A DNA stretch of 64,000 nucleotides from Fomes fomentarius (taxonomy: Eukaryota; Basidiomycota; Agaricomycetes; Polyporales; Polyporaceae), in the NCBI GenBank assembly GCA_022606135.1, contig JABYQN010000004.1, positions 372,001 through 436,000 of the forward strand, given 5' to 3'. The translations under genes and the position numbers were made by a program. This document shows positions 1 through 11,660 of the stretch, piece after piece. The notes under the pieces are model-generated. The model made no database searches. It was not told the DNA's origin and saw only the letters and a list, made by a program, of their open reading frames with translations. How positions within the stretch are numbered: position 1 is the first letter of the stretch; every line of letters starts with the position of its first letter.

Positions 1-2939
1 GGAAGAGAGCTTTGACCTGACAAGACCTCTGTGGCACCTGAGATTGCAGCCGAGCGACGATCAACAGAGAGATCATTCGGATGCGTGTGCTCGATAATGT
101 ATAAAGAAAGCAATGTGGCGACTCTGACGACTTGTGTGTATGCTTGTGGTAGTGGTCGACGTCGATCCAGAACTTGAAGGGATTGCCGAGATGCAGATCT
201 TGAAAGAACGCGGTCCAAATTGACGTCAGTTTTGAGTTGGTAATCGGCAGCAAAGGGAGAAAGGGCCAAAGGAGACAAGGTGGGACCAGTCCAAGCAGCA
301 GCGATCATCTTGCCATTTGCCGAGTGGCACAAGAAAGAGTGCCAGTTCATAGCAAAAGCCGCGCGTCCAGCGCGCACACGGATATTTCCGTATGGAGGGC
401 GCCTCCTAGCCATCGCAATGCACCACCAGATGGAGACGCCTGACACAGACTCAGCGATGCACAGAGCACTGACGAACTTGCAACATACAAACGTGTTTTT
501 AACACATAATACGTCCGTAGGCCGCCGCCGTCCTCAAAGGCTGCGAATTACCACAGTATTAATCGAGAAGAGCCTGACAGCACTGGTGATTCAAGTTGTG
601 AGACTCGACTCTCCACGATGATGAGCTCGTGCAGCACACCAAGTATTATCATGTTCGAATCGAAGTGCAAGTAGAAGTTAGAAATATACTCAGATTATAT
701 CATCACATGAGATCTGGAGGAATTAGGCGTCTATCTCAGTACAGTGCTCCTTTACATCGTTGCACTTGCAGGTGTCGGGTTAATGGCCGAAGAACTTCGC
801 GACTTTAGTAAGAGAAGGTGGGTTTCTTCGACTGCAGGCTTACCATTCCAGCAGCCCGGCGTTAAGGTCCGCGGTCGCGCTCTCCGAGTCCGGATCCCTT
901 GACACGGGGCCTCGGTAGAAGCCGGCCCGTTGACCACATTGGTGCGGTAGTTAGGATACACATTCACAAGTCGTTCTCAGCACTGACGTGTAGCATTAGG
1001 TACATGTACGTGGAAATATTGAAAGAGGCCATCTCCTGAATGAACTCGCCGCCCTAGGAAACGACGGGGACCGGGCGATTGACTGCAAGGTCGAGGTAGT
1101 CAAGCTCGATTATAAGCAAGTCAACTACAAACAGAACGCAATTCTGGGACTCGGACACAAGAGTTTCGGCGCACGTTGGCTTCCCCACATAAATTGCAGG
1201 TACTAGTCCCGAGGGCCACGAAGAGGCCTGCGCCAGGAACGACCACATGTTCGGTCGACCGTACCTCGGGGCCGACGTCTTGAATCGAGGGTCTGTTGCA
1301 TGACCGTCTCGAAGCCGGTCCTCACAACTGCTATTACTACTACTATATAAAGTACTACGACAGATAGAAGCATCGTATTGGTCCGAGATGTCGATTCGAG
1401 TTGCGCGGTGAGTACTTCAAGCTGTTGTGTCGGTTCATAAGGTTCGGTGGTCAAAATCGTAGTAAGGTGCAGTGTGTAAGTCATATGCCTTGAGCGGTGG
1501 CGCGGCCCCTAACATACTTAGCTGCTGGAAATCGTTCCATTGCTGAGCATGGCTTCGAGTGGTGACTATCACTTGTCGTTCGGTTCGCGATCGAGTGTCG
1601 AAGTCCGGAATCCGCCGCGATGTCGTGGCCTCTCTTGATATTAGTACGCCAGCAGATTGAAGTCGTCCTGTCGCCAAGGTCCATGAAGTATGGTCGCCGG
1701 TGTGGCCCAGGTGTCAGCTTGGCAGGGTGACCAATGGGGAAAATCCGGAGAAATGATGGCAGCGGCCGGGTTGGCTGAGCGTTACAAGGGGCCAGCTATT
1801 TGACGGGGACTTGGGTGTCGGTCGCCTGTAATCCGGCGAAGTCCTATGTAGAGATGCATCGAGTTTGCCAGCAGAGTCCCGAAGACAGCGTCCCAAGTCG
1901 TCCTGTGGCCAAGGGCCAAAAATGTCAGTCGCGGACGTGGTCCAGATGTCCGTTGAGCAGGTCGGCCAACATATCGTTGTCGGGCGCCGTGTTGTCCAAT
2001 TGGAAAGTTGTGAATGCATCAGTAGCCGCTGCTGCCGAGGATGTCGGTAGGTAGGCCGTCCAAGCCATGACTGGCAAGCACCATATCGTCCGAGTCGCGA
2101 AATATCGTCCACGCGCACCTAGTATAGAGGTCAGTCTCGTGGGCTCGACTAAGTCGCACGAGGTCAGTCTGATCAGGCTCCGGTCGCTCCCGATATTGCG
2201 GATGCCCACTGAGTAGAGTGTCTTGTCGGCCTGTCGCGATCGGTAGACGGAGCCTCGAACAATTAAGTCGAATATCCTTGTCACTGAAGATCCCGCGCAC
2301 GACGCCGCTGTAAAGAAACCGCTTAGCAGTCTCGTGAAACATGAGCCGTCCGAGATGTTAGATATCGCATACGTATCGTGTCCTTTAGATCGAGGTAGGT
2401 TGCGGGAGACCTCGAAAACGTTCCCACCAAGTTTGAATGCAGATCTTGTTTGACCGAGCTCAGTGTTCTGCCGCGTCCTTTCGTTCACTCGTGTCGTTCG
2501 TGATCGCGAAGTTGTTGGTTTTGTCATGCTCGGGGGGTTGTTGGTGCTTGTACGCCTGAGGAAACAGTTGGCACATATAGGGAGCGACTTGAAAATGACC
2601 TACTCAGTTCTGACCGCGACGCAGTTCTTGATCACAGACGTCGCTGTTCATGATCCCAACCTCGCAAGCTTGAGGGACTCGGACACAGTGCAGGACCACC
2701 TCTGCCTGGATGTCTCTACATGACGAGTGAGTAGTATGCAATAGTGACAACATCTGGTTACGCACTGCAGACCACTGCCCATCTTGAGGCAGGATTGACC
2801 AGCCCTGTATCATAGGCGATTCCCTCAGGCGATGTACGCGAGAGGATGTGGGAGGAACCATACCTGAGTCAGGTGTCGTCCTCATCTCGACCCTCGCCGG
2901 GTATGTCGTGTAGCAGAATCGCGATGCAGCCACGTTGTC

Positions 2940-4540
2940 GGCACGATTGTCAACACCACGGACCGGCCACGTGCGACTCACCCATGCCCGCACGGGTATC
3001 CTGACTAATGAATGCTATATCAGTATATGGAGAACGATATGAAACTGAGTGATCATACCTTGGCCTTGATCCGGTTGTGCTTGCGTTGGTGCACGTTTGT
3101 TGAGCAGTTGTTGAGCAGTAATGAGAGTCATACTTGAGTGACTGAGGTCTTGCTACTGCGAGGACGGTCAACACCGCGGACCAGCCGCGTGTGACTTACT
3201 AGGTCTATGTCGGTAACCCATGCCCGCATGGGTGTCCTAGCCAAGGCAACATCAATATGTGAAGCGCGGCAAGATGAAGCTGAGGAATCGTACCTTGGCC
3301 TTGTATCACGTTGAACTTGGGACTGTTTCCAGTTCTTTGAGCATTCAGTAATACTTGGGTGGTCGAAGATCTTGCTGCCGCCAGGTCGGTCAACACCGCG
3401 GACCAGCCGCATGTGACTCACTAGGTCCATGTCGCCCATGCCTGCATGGGTACCCTAACCATCGTGACATTAGTATATGGAAGGCGACATGCAGCTAACG
3501 AAAATCATACATTGGCACATTCGTGCTTTGAGAGTATACTTGAATGGTCAAGATCTTGCTGCCGAGAGGACGGTCGACACCGCGGACCAGCCGCATGCGA
3601 CGCGCCTAATCCATGTTGGTAACCCATGCCCGCATGAGTATCCTAACCAAGCAGACATCAGTATATTGAGGGCACCATGAGTCTGAGGGACCATACATTG
3701 GCCTTGTATGCGATGTTGCTGTCGTTATTTCCCGTGCGTTGTTGAGAGTCATAGTTGAACGTTGAACTCTTGGTGCCGTGAGGACGGTCAACACCGCGGA
3801 CCAGCCGCGTGCGACGCACTAACTCCGTGTGGGTAACCCATGCCCGCATGAGTATCCTAACTCAAGGCAACATCAGTAAGTCCATGAAGCGCGGCGACGT
3901 GAAGCGGAGAGATCATACCTTTGCCTTGTATCCAAGTTTTCTTTCCTTGTTTCCCGTTCCGATTGAGCATTCATGAGATGCATACTTGGGTGGTAGAAGT
4001 CTTGCTGTCGCGAGGACCAACACCGCGGACCAACCGCGTGCGACTCACTTGATCCATGTCGGCAACCCATGCCCGCACGGGTATCCTAACCAGGATAACA
4101 TCAGTATATGGAGGGCCACATGAAATTGAGCGATCATACTTTGGTCTTCATCCCGTTTATACATTGTTGTTTCCCGTTCGTTGAGCATTCATGAACTTGG
4201 GCGGTCGAGATCTTGTTGCCGCGAGGACCGCGGACCAGCCGCGTGCGACTCACTAGCTCCATGTCGGTAACCCATGCCCGCATAGGTATCCTAACGAACG
4301 CGGCATCAGTGATGAAAGGCGACACGAAACTGAGCGAGCATACCTTGGCCTTCATTCGTTTTTCGTTAGCTTCCCGTTCATTGAGCATTGCTTGGGCGCT
4401 CTCCGAGTCGGAGATCTTGCTGCCGCGAGAACGGTCTATACAGCGGGCCAGCCGCGTGCGACGCACTAGCTCCATCTTGGTAACCCATGCCCGCATGGGT
4501 GTCTTCACTAGGCGGCTTGCGTCCAGATATGATCTACGAT
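2940..4540 (-). repeat. Tandem array of eight ~215-bp units (left arm)
   Basis: Eight head-to-tail imperfect units. Each contains the near-palindrome ACCCATGC-CC-GCATGGGT or a close variant, at 2980, 3216, 3434, 3622, 3836, 4065, 4270 and 4483 (first base of each). Spacing is 188-236 bases. Read on the minus strand, each unit starts after a ...TTAG acceptor-like site and ends at an AAG|GTATGA donor-like site, with an intron-like spacer of about 54 bases. A TATA box lies upstream at 4721-4729. The order of spacings mirrors the right arm, so the array predates arm duplication. Confidence 0.88.
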
Positions 4541-4720
4541 GGCAATAGGAATCATGAGTACACGACCACAAAGTTGAAATTGAACATACCTAATCAGCGT
4601 GCGAGAGTTGTTGCCGAAGACATGTCATTGTCATAAGCAGATAGAGGAGTCTCGAAGGCAGGAGGGATGAAGGAAGAGGGCGACGGAACTCGTTCTGGGG
4701 AGAGAGGCAAAACCAAGCGA

Positions 4721-4729
4721 CCTTATATA
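4721..4729 (-). promoter_or_regulatory. TATA box upstream of the left-arm array
   Basis: Minus-strand TATATAAGG, followed by a pyrimidine-rich leader and a short ATG frame that stops within about a dozen codons before the first intron-like donor. The same promoter exists in the right arm. Confidence 0.6.
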
Positions 4730-5419
4730 CCCGAGGGACAGGAGGCTAAGCGCTCGACACTGAACGGTGCTTAGAAACTTGAAGTCGCTGACACACTGCC
4801 TGGGCTACTCTGGTATCCGAGCGGCGCCCCGGCATGCTCTCGCGGGGTGGCTCGTTTTGCTGGTGTTTCCGAACGAGGCAGTGTATACCGACGGTTGTGT
4901 TTGTGATCGGACTGAGTATTCAGGCTGGTACAGAATGGTGACGCGCAGCGTTCTCCCATTGAGGTCATAGTGAGCTCTGGAACACAGCATGGCGATGAAC
5001 GTCGACCGGTCTAGACTCAGCCTAGACTCAGAGAGGGGCCACATGCTGACACTCCCTTGTTTCTCTCTGTTTGTCGTTATGGCCGCCAGTCCTCGAACAC
5101 CCTTCTCAGCTTCTGGCGACACCCGAATTAACGATGCACCAGACTACAGTCGCCTTACTGTCCCGCACTGAACCGCGCCATCCGACCGCCGCTGTCACCT
5201 GAGATAGTGTGATAGACATTGTGGTTGTACGCAGACGCATGTGTATTGTGCCCCTGGAAGAAGAGTATTCAGTGAGTGAAGATGTTGAAAAGATTCACCC
5301 CATACCGACTGGTCTGAAAGGTCGCATACACCGATTGCTCGACTCTGGCTCGACTAGTACGTATACGAGCAAAGCGGAGTACTCACTGCCAGCTGGCAGC
5401 CTTGATTCATACACCTCGG

Positions 5420-6170
5420 AGAAGGGTGTAAGCTTCTTGTTGCGGAGTTCCGTGTGAACTCAAAGTCAGGCCATATCAGGCCGAGATGTGAGTGTGGTGA
5501 GTAAGATTTGCTCAACAGACCGAGAGTCACGCCCCTGATATGGTCGTGCAACATGAAGTTAGATTTAGCGCTCTGCGAGTTCACAGTTGAACAAGGTTAG
5601 GCGCCCATAGGTACGCGTGTTCTTCTCGCCAACACAGTGACTCAAGCTCCTGCCGCGTGGTTAACAGACAGAACAACTACGCTGGGAAACGATAGGCCGA
5701 GCTCACAAAGGTGGACTGGGATCACTGTCCCCGGTGATGTATCATACTTCGTGGACAATCGGTCCATGTATATTCATCCAATATGCTGGCACTTCCGTAC
5801 CGTGGAACAGTGGATCCGCACTTATGCTGGCTCACGATAACTTCTGTTGTACAGGTTGGGATGTACGGATTCACTGAAGATGACAAGTTCCCAAAGTGAC
5901 GGCCTCGACATTCTCTAGGACATGCCGTTCGAGTTGAGCCCGCCTCGTCTGTCTTGAACGTAATTGCGGTACTACGGTAACAAACCTACCCGATCTCATC
6001 CTCCTCACGGAATGAATAGAACCTGCGGAGGTTGGAAACCAGCCTGAGGCTGTGTGGGCCTAGGCAGTGCCGGTAGGGCTCATTCGCAATCCCTACATGC
6101 GAATAGGCTGCCCGGCAGTTCATACTGCAAGGCTTCCCCCATTGGGTCAAAGGGTCAGGGGGTGCCCTCT
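5420..6170. other. Intergenic, no gene recognised
   Basis: Between the end of the left inverted-repeat arm and the kinase promoter. Only short frames without domain signals are seen. Confidence 0.5.
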
Positions 6171-6176
6171 TTTATG

Positions 6177-6184
6177 TATATAAG
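6177..6184 (+). promoter_or_regulatory. TATA box of the kinase gene
   Basis: TATATAAG, 170 bases before the kinase start codon and about 40 bases before a leader made of repeats. Confidence 0.65.
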
Positions 6185-6220
6185 GAGGGGACCTCTGGCC
6201 TCTAAGTCCCCATCTTCTTC

Positions 6221-6346
6221 GTCGTTCCAGGTGAACATCTTCGTCCTCCGAGTCGTTCCAAGTGAACAACTTCATCCTCGTTCCAAGTGAACAGTTGCTT
6301 TATCGTTCCAGGTGAACACCCTCTTCGTCGTTCCAGGTGAACACAT
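6221..6346 (+). repeat. Five-fold leader repeat GTTCCAGGTGAACA
   Basis: The motif GTTCCA(G/A)GTGAACA occurs five times in the kinase leader, separated by CATCTTCGTC-like spacers. Each copy with CAG|GTGAAC resembles a splice donor. It lies between the TATA box and the ATG at 6354, so it is probably in the 5' untranslated region. Confidence 0.75.
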
Positions 6347-6353
6347 AAGATCA

Positions 6354-7618
6354 ATGTCGAACCCCGCCGTATCCATCCCCGATCTCATCGACTGCGTCGT
6401 TGAGAAGCGTTACCAGCTCGTCCAGCTACTCGGTGCGGGCACCTACGGTGTCGTCTACAAGGCACTCGACCTCCAATCCCCCTCCATGTCCCATCCCCAC
6501 TACCGCGCCATTAAGATCCTTAAGAAGGCCGGTCGTACGCCCCAAGAGATCGCTACCATCCGTCGTGAAGTCGCGCTCCACAGTGTCGTCTCACACCATC
6601 CCAACGTCGTCAACCTCCACGACGCGTACGACGACAGCGAGTACTTTTACATCATCCTCGGCTACCATTCCGGCGGCGACCTCTTCGAGCTTGTTGTTGG
6701 AAAGGGGATGTATGCGCACAATGACGAGCTCGTCCGCTCGGCACTGCTCTCCATCATCGATGCCGTCCAGGCGTGTCATGACGCCAACATCGCCCATCGT
6801 GACCTCAAGCCCGAGAACTTCCTCATGAGCGAGGACGGTTCGACGGCCTATCTCGCCGACTTTGGTCTCGCGACCAACAAGCGCATAGCCGACGACTTCT
6901 GTGGTACCCACATCTACATGGCGCCAGGTAAGCGACCACCTATATCATGACATCGACGATCGCTCATCCTACTGTCCTCGTTTTCGCAGAGTGCTGGGGT
7001 CCTGACCCTTACTGTGCCCCCGCCAGCGATGTCTGGGCGGTGGGTGTCATTCTCGCCAACATGGTCAGCTGTGCCAGCCCGTGGGAGAAGGCATCGCTCA
7101 AAGACCACTGCTTCGCGCGTTATGTGAACGACCCCAAGTACCTCTACAACGCCATGCCCATCTCCGAGGGATTGTATACCATCCTCCGTGGCACCTTCGC
7201 CCTCAACCCCCTCGACCGCCTCACGCTCCCGAAGCTCCGCCAGATGGTTTTGTCACTCGACACATTCTTCCGCTCTGTGGACAAGAAGCATTGTGGCACC
7301 ACGGAGAAGTGCATCGAGGAGCCGTCCATCCCTCACCCGCAGCCCTGCTCGAACCACCCAGTCAACAAGTCGCGCCCGTTGCAGGTCGATTTCACCAAGC
7401 ACCGGAGTCTGTCGCCGAGCATCTCATCCATCAGCTCAGTCCCGAGCATGAGCTCGAGCGACTCTTCGGAAGACTGGGAGGACGAGAGCCAAGATTTGTC
7501 CGAGGAGACCTCCTCGTGGACAGATTCGGCTTCGACGGATGCGGACATCGCGGTGCTGTATTCGAGGAAGGGCTCAATGGCGGTGATCATGGCCCTAGCG
7601 GACAGCTACCTGGTGTAG
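6354..7618 (+). CDS. Ser/Thr protein kinase, Ran1/Vhs1/Sks1-like
   Basis: Predicted 400-residue protein from two exons (6354-6927 and 6990-7618) joined through a phase-1 GT-AG intron that falls inside the activation-segment APE motif (MAP|E). The kinase domain fills about residues 18-300. Visible motifs are the glycine loop LGAGTYGVVYKA, the ATP-binding Lys in AIKILKK, the catalytic loop HRDLKPENF, DFGLA, and CGTHIYMAPE. The C-terminal 90 residues are rich in Ser and acidic residues and contain no domain I know. The sequence around DFGLAT and the GT.YMAPEC segment recalls fungal Ran1/Pat1 and Vhs1/Sks1 kinases, which act in nutrient and mating control. That assignment is inference from motif style. 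The start at 6354 was chosen because it follows the TATA box and leader repeats and precedes the first kinase motif by a plausible distance. Confidence 0.9.
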
Positions 7619-8780
7619 ATGCTCCTCCAAACCATCGGCGTTGCAGGCACCGTCGCGATGTGATGCATAGAGCATATACTCGGACTATGCACGTCCAAAT
7701 ATTTTATGATTGAATTACTATTTATTACATTCCGCAATCAAGACAGAGCACTTCGCTCTGGCTAAATCTCCTCCGATATGAGTGGGGAACCTCCTATACA
7801 ATGTGCCTGCCTCAAGTGTTCACAATGCGGTAAGAAGCGAGGAGCCCATAGCGGAGCGTTGAATAGAATCAGGATCTCGATGTGATACCGGAGCGCTGGG
7901 ACCGCACGCGGGACGCTTGTCACTCGGCTCAGTACGCAGACTGCCATGACTAATAGGCCACGGCCAACAAGCTGCTTTCCAAAACTACCCATGCAGGTCG
8001 GATGGTTGCTGTGCTTTGTTCATGATATTCTCCCACTGCCAGCCCTCTCTGCGTTTTTGTGCTGCGAACTCCAGGCGTTGCGTGTTTGAACGTGCAGACC
8101 TCGGAATCACTCGACCGCCGGCGCAGCAACTTGAACGGACTCATCGCAAGCGACAAACGGAGACGCTGCAGGCTCTTTGTCATCATTACTTCGTCTTCTC
8201 GACTTCTCTCAGCACTCACAACAAACGGTTGGAGGAGTGAAGACTGGGTTATTGTTCAGGCAGTTTGGGGCGTTGTTCTGGAAGATGGAGTGTGACGTCC
8301 AAACATCCCTAGGTACGTTTGTACACGAAACACCTCTGCATTGCTCGTTCTTGGGTATCTGGCATGGAGGATGCGGCCAGGTAAATATCTTGCGACGCTT
8401 CGCCATGCCTGTCGCGCATGGTATCTTCCTCGACGTCGCGCAGTTTTTCCTCACAAAACCTAACAATCATGTGAGCTTCGACTTCTTCTCTTCCAGGCGC
8501 AATCGAGAGACAACCACTAGTCAGCGGTCCTCCTAAGTGTGAGACTTTTATTCCGTCCCACCGCAAATCTGTCGAAACTGGAGTCAGCATATAATACCGG
8601 TCAGTAATTGCAGACACTCTGAGTGTAGTCCCAAACCTCGTCCGAAAAGCTTCAAGATGTGAATGAGACTCCACACGCTGGTTGCGGCAGCATTATGTAC
8701 GTGTCTCGTATCTGCAGACATCGTCAACCTATCCGATTCCAACTGGTCACCGAGAAACTTCAAAAATGCAACCATCGTTG
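7619..8780. other. Intergenic, no gene recognised
   Basis: Kinase 3' flank followed by sequence with only short unsupported frames. It could hold further decayed parts of the chitinase relic downstream, but no catalytic DxxDxDxE motif was found. Confidence 0.5.
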
Positions 8781-8789
8781 TCCCTGCAA

Positions 8790-9613
8790 AGATTTCATCT
8801 TAGGTCCATCTTGACCTCCTCGCAGCTGGTATCCTCACCAAGCCGCTCCTTTGAATCAACGGTGCGCATCTTCATATCGCTCGCGACCGATTCGCCTCAT
8901 CACGGACTTCACCCAGAGGTGGATCGTCCATGACAATTGGACGTACACCACCGATCTCACACCGCTCAAACGTCTTCATCAGCAAGAATACCAAGGTCTA
9001 CGTTGGCGCACTCGCCTCTTCTGCGGAAGGGTCCTCCGGCTACGTCGACCCGCCAGCGATGCTCATCAATATCGCACTGGCCGCGCGCAGCCAGTACTCC
9101 TCCTTCGGCAGCGTCATGCTGGGGGATGCCTGTCAAGCACGGAGTGCATCCTACGTCTTCCCCTCTTATGCCCGTCGAACTGGTACACGACCTTCCGCCC
9201 CACAGACAACGGCCGCATCAACCACAGGCCAAGAATGCGATCTGTAACAGCCCGAACCCTGGTGTCTCGACGACAACGACCAAACCCGCGACCGTGACCA
9301 CGACTACCTCGAAGCCGGTTGTCACTACCGCAACGTCCGTCCCAGCGGGTGACTACGACGGTTGACTCGGGCATGGGTCAACAATGTCGCCGTAAGTTTC
9401 TCCATCCCCTCTTCCGACTGCTTTGCGTGATGCTGATCGTGCTCATGGTAAAGTCAATTCACCGGCCACCTCTGGACTGCGAAGTGGTGGACGTACGCCT
9501 CCACCCCCGGAGGCTCTGCAGGCGACTGTACAGATGACGGCGCATACACGAGCTTCGCTGCTGCGGCTCCGACCGGGTACGCGATGACCTCGACTTCTGC
9601 TAAGATTGCGTAG
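8790..9613 (+). pseudogene. GH18 chitinase relic (C-terminal part)
   Basis: A decayed 3' part of a fungal hevamine-type GH18 chitinase. At about 8960-9150 the frame reads KVYVGALASSAEGSSGYVDP and then SFGSVMLGDACQA, matching the last strands of the GH18 barrel (normally ..GVMLWDASQA). The expected Trp is replaced by Gly. A Thr-rich linker (TTTTKPATVTTTTSKP) follows in another frame. An end block at 9455-9613 reads GHLWTAKWWTYASTPGG, the aromatic face of a CBM5/12 chitin-binding module, and stops after AKIA. The three blocks lie in different frames, and an intron-like GTAAGT...AAAG stretch at about 9391-9452 does not restore the frame. The N-terminal catalytic half is absent, so this is a non-functional remnant. 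Confidence 0.75.
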
Positions 9614-9767
9614 ATGTCCGAGGTCCCCTAGGCCTTCGCACTGTGCTTGGCAGTGGAGGGCTATGAACTCCATTCTGACATTCTGATGTTCCGATGTAGA
9701 ACCGAGCCCTAACGCTCACCGGTGATGAGGTGGGTGATACTCACAGGCGCCCCGCCCACCCAGCTCG

Positions 9768-9775
9768 TATAAATA
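9768..9775 (+). promoter_or_regulatory. TATA box of the DUF6533 gene
   Basis: TATAAATA, about 59 bases upstream of the start codon at 9827. Confidence 0.6.
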
Positions 9776-9826
9776 AGCGACCATCTGTACATGGAAACGT
9801 CAGCTTCGACGAATCCCTTGCCACGC

Positions 9827-11660
9827 ATGTCTGCGAGCTCGAATATTGATGATTGGATGTAAGTGTTCTCGTGTATCATACATCTTGTGAGATAGTATTC
9901 ATTCTGATTCTGACCATTGCATGATGTATCAGCCCATTTTTTCAAGACACCAATGGGTACGCAGTGTTCTTTCATAGTCAATACACGTCTATTGCAACCG
10001 CAAGTAGGTCTTATCCATCATGATATATTATAGTAAAAAATCATTCATTTTTATTGTATCATAGCTCTCCTCTACTACGACTGCATGATAACAATCAAGG
10101 ATCAAGTCAAACTAGTGCAAGAGAGACCATTTAGTCTTGCTACCGTTCTCTACTTAATCATCCGTTACGGTTTTCTTTTCCTTGTCACAATGACTGTTGC
10201 CCTTGACATGCCAGTCTCCGTTGCGTTCGAACAAGAACTGACCACGAGGTGCTTCTTCATGCCAATAAATCTCAACACGATCTCACCACCTTTGTTCGCC
10301 AGCTGCCCACTTGTATCTCGAGCGGCCATTGTGGTACAGATTGCCGTGTATGCTGCAGTCTCTGGTACGTCATAGCGTCAAACTCGCATACCTGCTGTCA
10401 CATATGCCCTTGCTCAGCATTCGGTGCTCTCCGTATCATGGCACTGTGGTCAAGAAATTGGCTCCTTGGAGCATTCCTTTTCTTCCTTGGGCTTCCAAAC
10501 CCTACTGCCATGGAAACGGTTTGTCATCTTCTTCGTACCGGTTAGTACAGCCAAGTCTCACAATGTGGAACCACTTCCTTAATCAGTCATTGTTATTCGG
10601 GTTTTCCATCGTCGCTGTTCCCTTGCCTTTGGGTGGTTGCCTGTCACAGTCAGACAGCAGGGTTACCAACCTAACGTGAGTCTCGTTGATTTTTTTGTGA
10701 ATCACAATACTTTGATCCTGAAAATCATACTCTATCCGGGTTGCAGACTCATATACTGTCAGTTGTCGCACAGTTTAAGCATCATTGCATTTGGCTGAGG
10801 TGACAATACTCACACCGATGTAGTTCCAATTATCTTCTCAACAATGAGCGTTGTGTACGAACTGCTGTGCCTTGTGTTGACTCTTCACAAGACCCTCGGA
10901 AACTATCGTCACGGTCGCGCCGCACGCCTACACACTCCATTGTCAAGCCTCATTATACGCGACGGTGAGCATTATCTCTGCAAAGTACATTGATAACCAA
11001 TTTTATCGATCAGTCGGATATGTTAGGGTCATTGTACTTTGCGTGAGGTCCTAACTGAATGCGACAATCGAGCGCTGACATCCGAGTCCTACAGTGTGTT
11101 TACTGCCCTCGCGGTGCTCGATATCTCGGCCGGACTGGTGGGTATGCTCGCAACAATCTCAGATATACGCATGGCTGAATGCAAGGCTACAGGCTCCGAG
11201 GAGCAAGGTATCATTTCATCGCATCCCGGAAGGTCATGTTCAAACATTCGAACCCATCAGCTTCCTGATGGCCTCATCGCTTCATTTTCGCGAGCGTGAG
11301 TAGTCGGACGAGAATCATTGATACTGCAACGCTCATGTAACACCCTTGCGTAGCTTAACACCGATCTTCATCACGCGCTTCATCATTCGGATTCGCCAGG
11401 TGGATGAACGAAGGACCGTCACTACGGTCGATGGGCCGGAGAGCACCACAGGACAGGACAGCGACGTTGTGTTTGCACCTAGAGACAGATTCCTTGACTC
11501 CATGAGTGGGGAGCTGGGCGATGACAGTGACGAGGATGCCAGTCCGCTGGACGCAGGACTATACGATGTTGATGGTGAGCGGGACCATGAAGGGCGCGAT
11601 ATTGAAGATAATTCTCGAGACATCGCCCCAGCACAACAGGACATAGGCGAGTCAGCTTGA
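9827..11660 (+). CDS. DUF6533-type multi-pass membrane protein
   Basis: Ten-exon model giving 422 residues: 9827-9858, 9933-10003, 10065-10364, 10418-10518, 10587-10675, 10747-10757, 10824-10964, 11027-11042, 11095-11295 and 11354-11660. All junctions keep frame. The 11-base sixth exon has a weak donor and is the least certain. The N-terminus reads MSASSNIDDWIPFFQ, then TATLLYYDCMITIKDQVKL, the signature of the agaricomycete DUF6533 family. Hydrophobic helices follow (LATVLYLIIRYGFLFLV, IVVQIAVYAAVS, LLGAFLFFLGL, the LLCLVLTLHKTL region, LAVLDISAGLVGML), then PIFITRFIIRIRQV and an acidic cytoplasmic-type tail of about 80 residues. The family usually has about seven helices and no known function. 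The chitinase relic lies directly upstream. Confidence 0.8.

Larger units (their letters stand above)
1..5420. repeat. Left arm of a 5.4-kb inverted repeat
   Basis: This stretch is the reverse complement of about 20220-25540 with scattered substitutions and small indels. Landmarks match in inverted order. Positions 1-10 pair with 25531-25540, the 67-codon frame at 4767-4970 pairs with the one at 20595-20798 with only two residue changes, and the segment near 5300 pairs with about 20290. Pairing fades near 5420. The left end is cut by the window, so the arm may be longer. Differences between the arms change residues about as often as not in every open frame I compared, so I see no sign of protein-coding constraint in the arms. 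Confidence 0.9.

Noticed and set aside
1203..1484. Minus-strand frame with a membrane-like stretch (SVVVLYIVVVIAVV), repeated at about 24116-24346
   Set aside because: The hydrophobic run comes from a TAGTAGTA-type simple sequence, and the flanking frames do not join. It is conserved only because the whole arm is duplicated.
1925..2527. 200-codon minus-strand frame in the left arm, with a 124-codon partner in the right arm (23268-23639)
   Set aside because: Differences between the arms nearly all change the residue in this frame, and a second overlapping frame is equally open in both arms. This is no sign of coding constraint.
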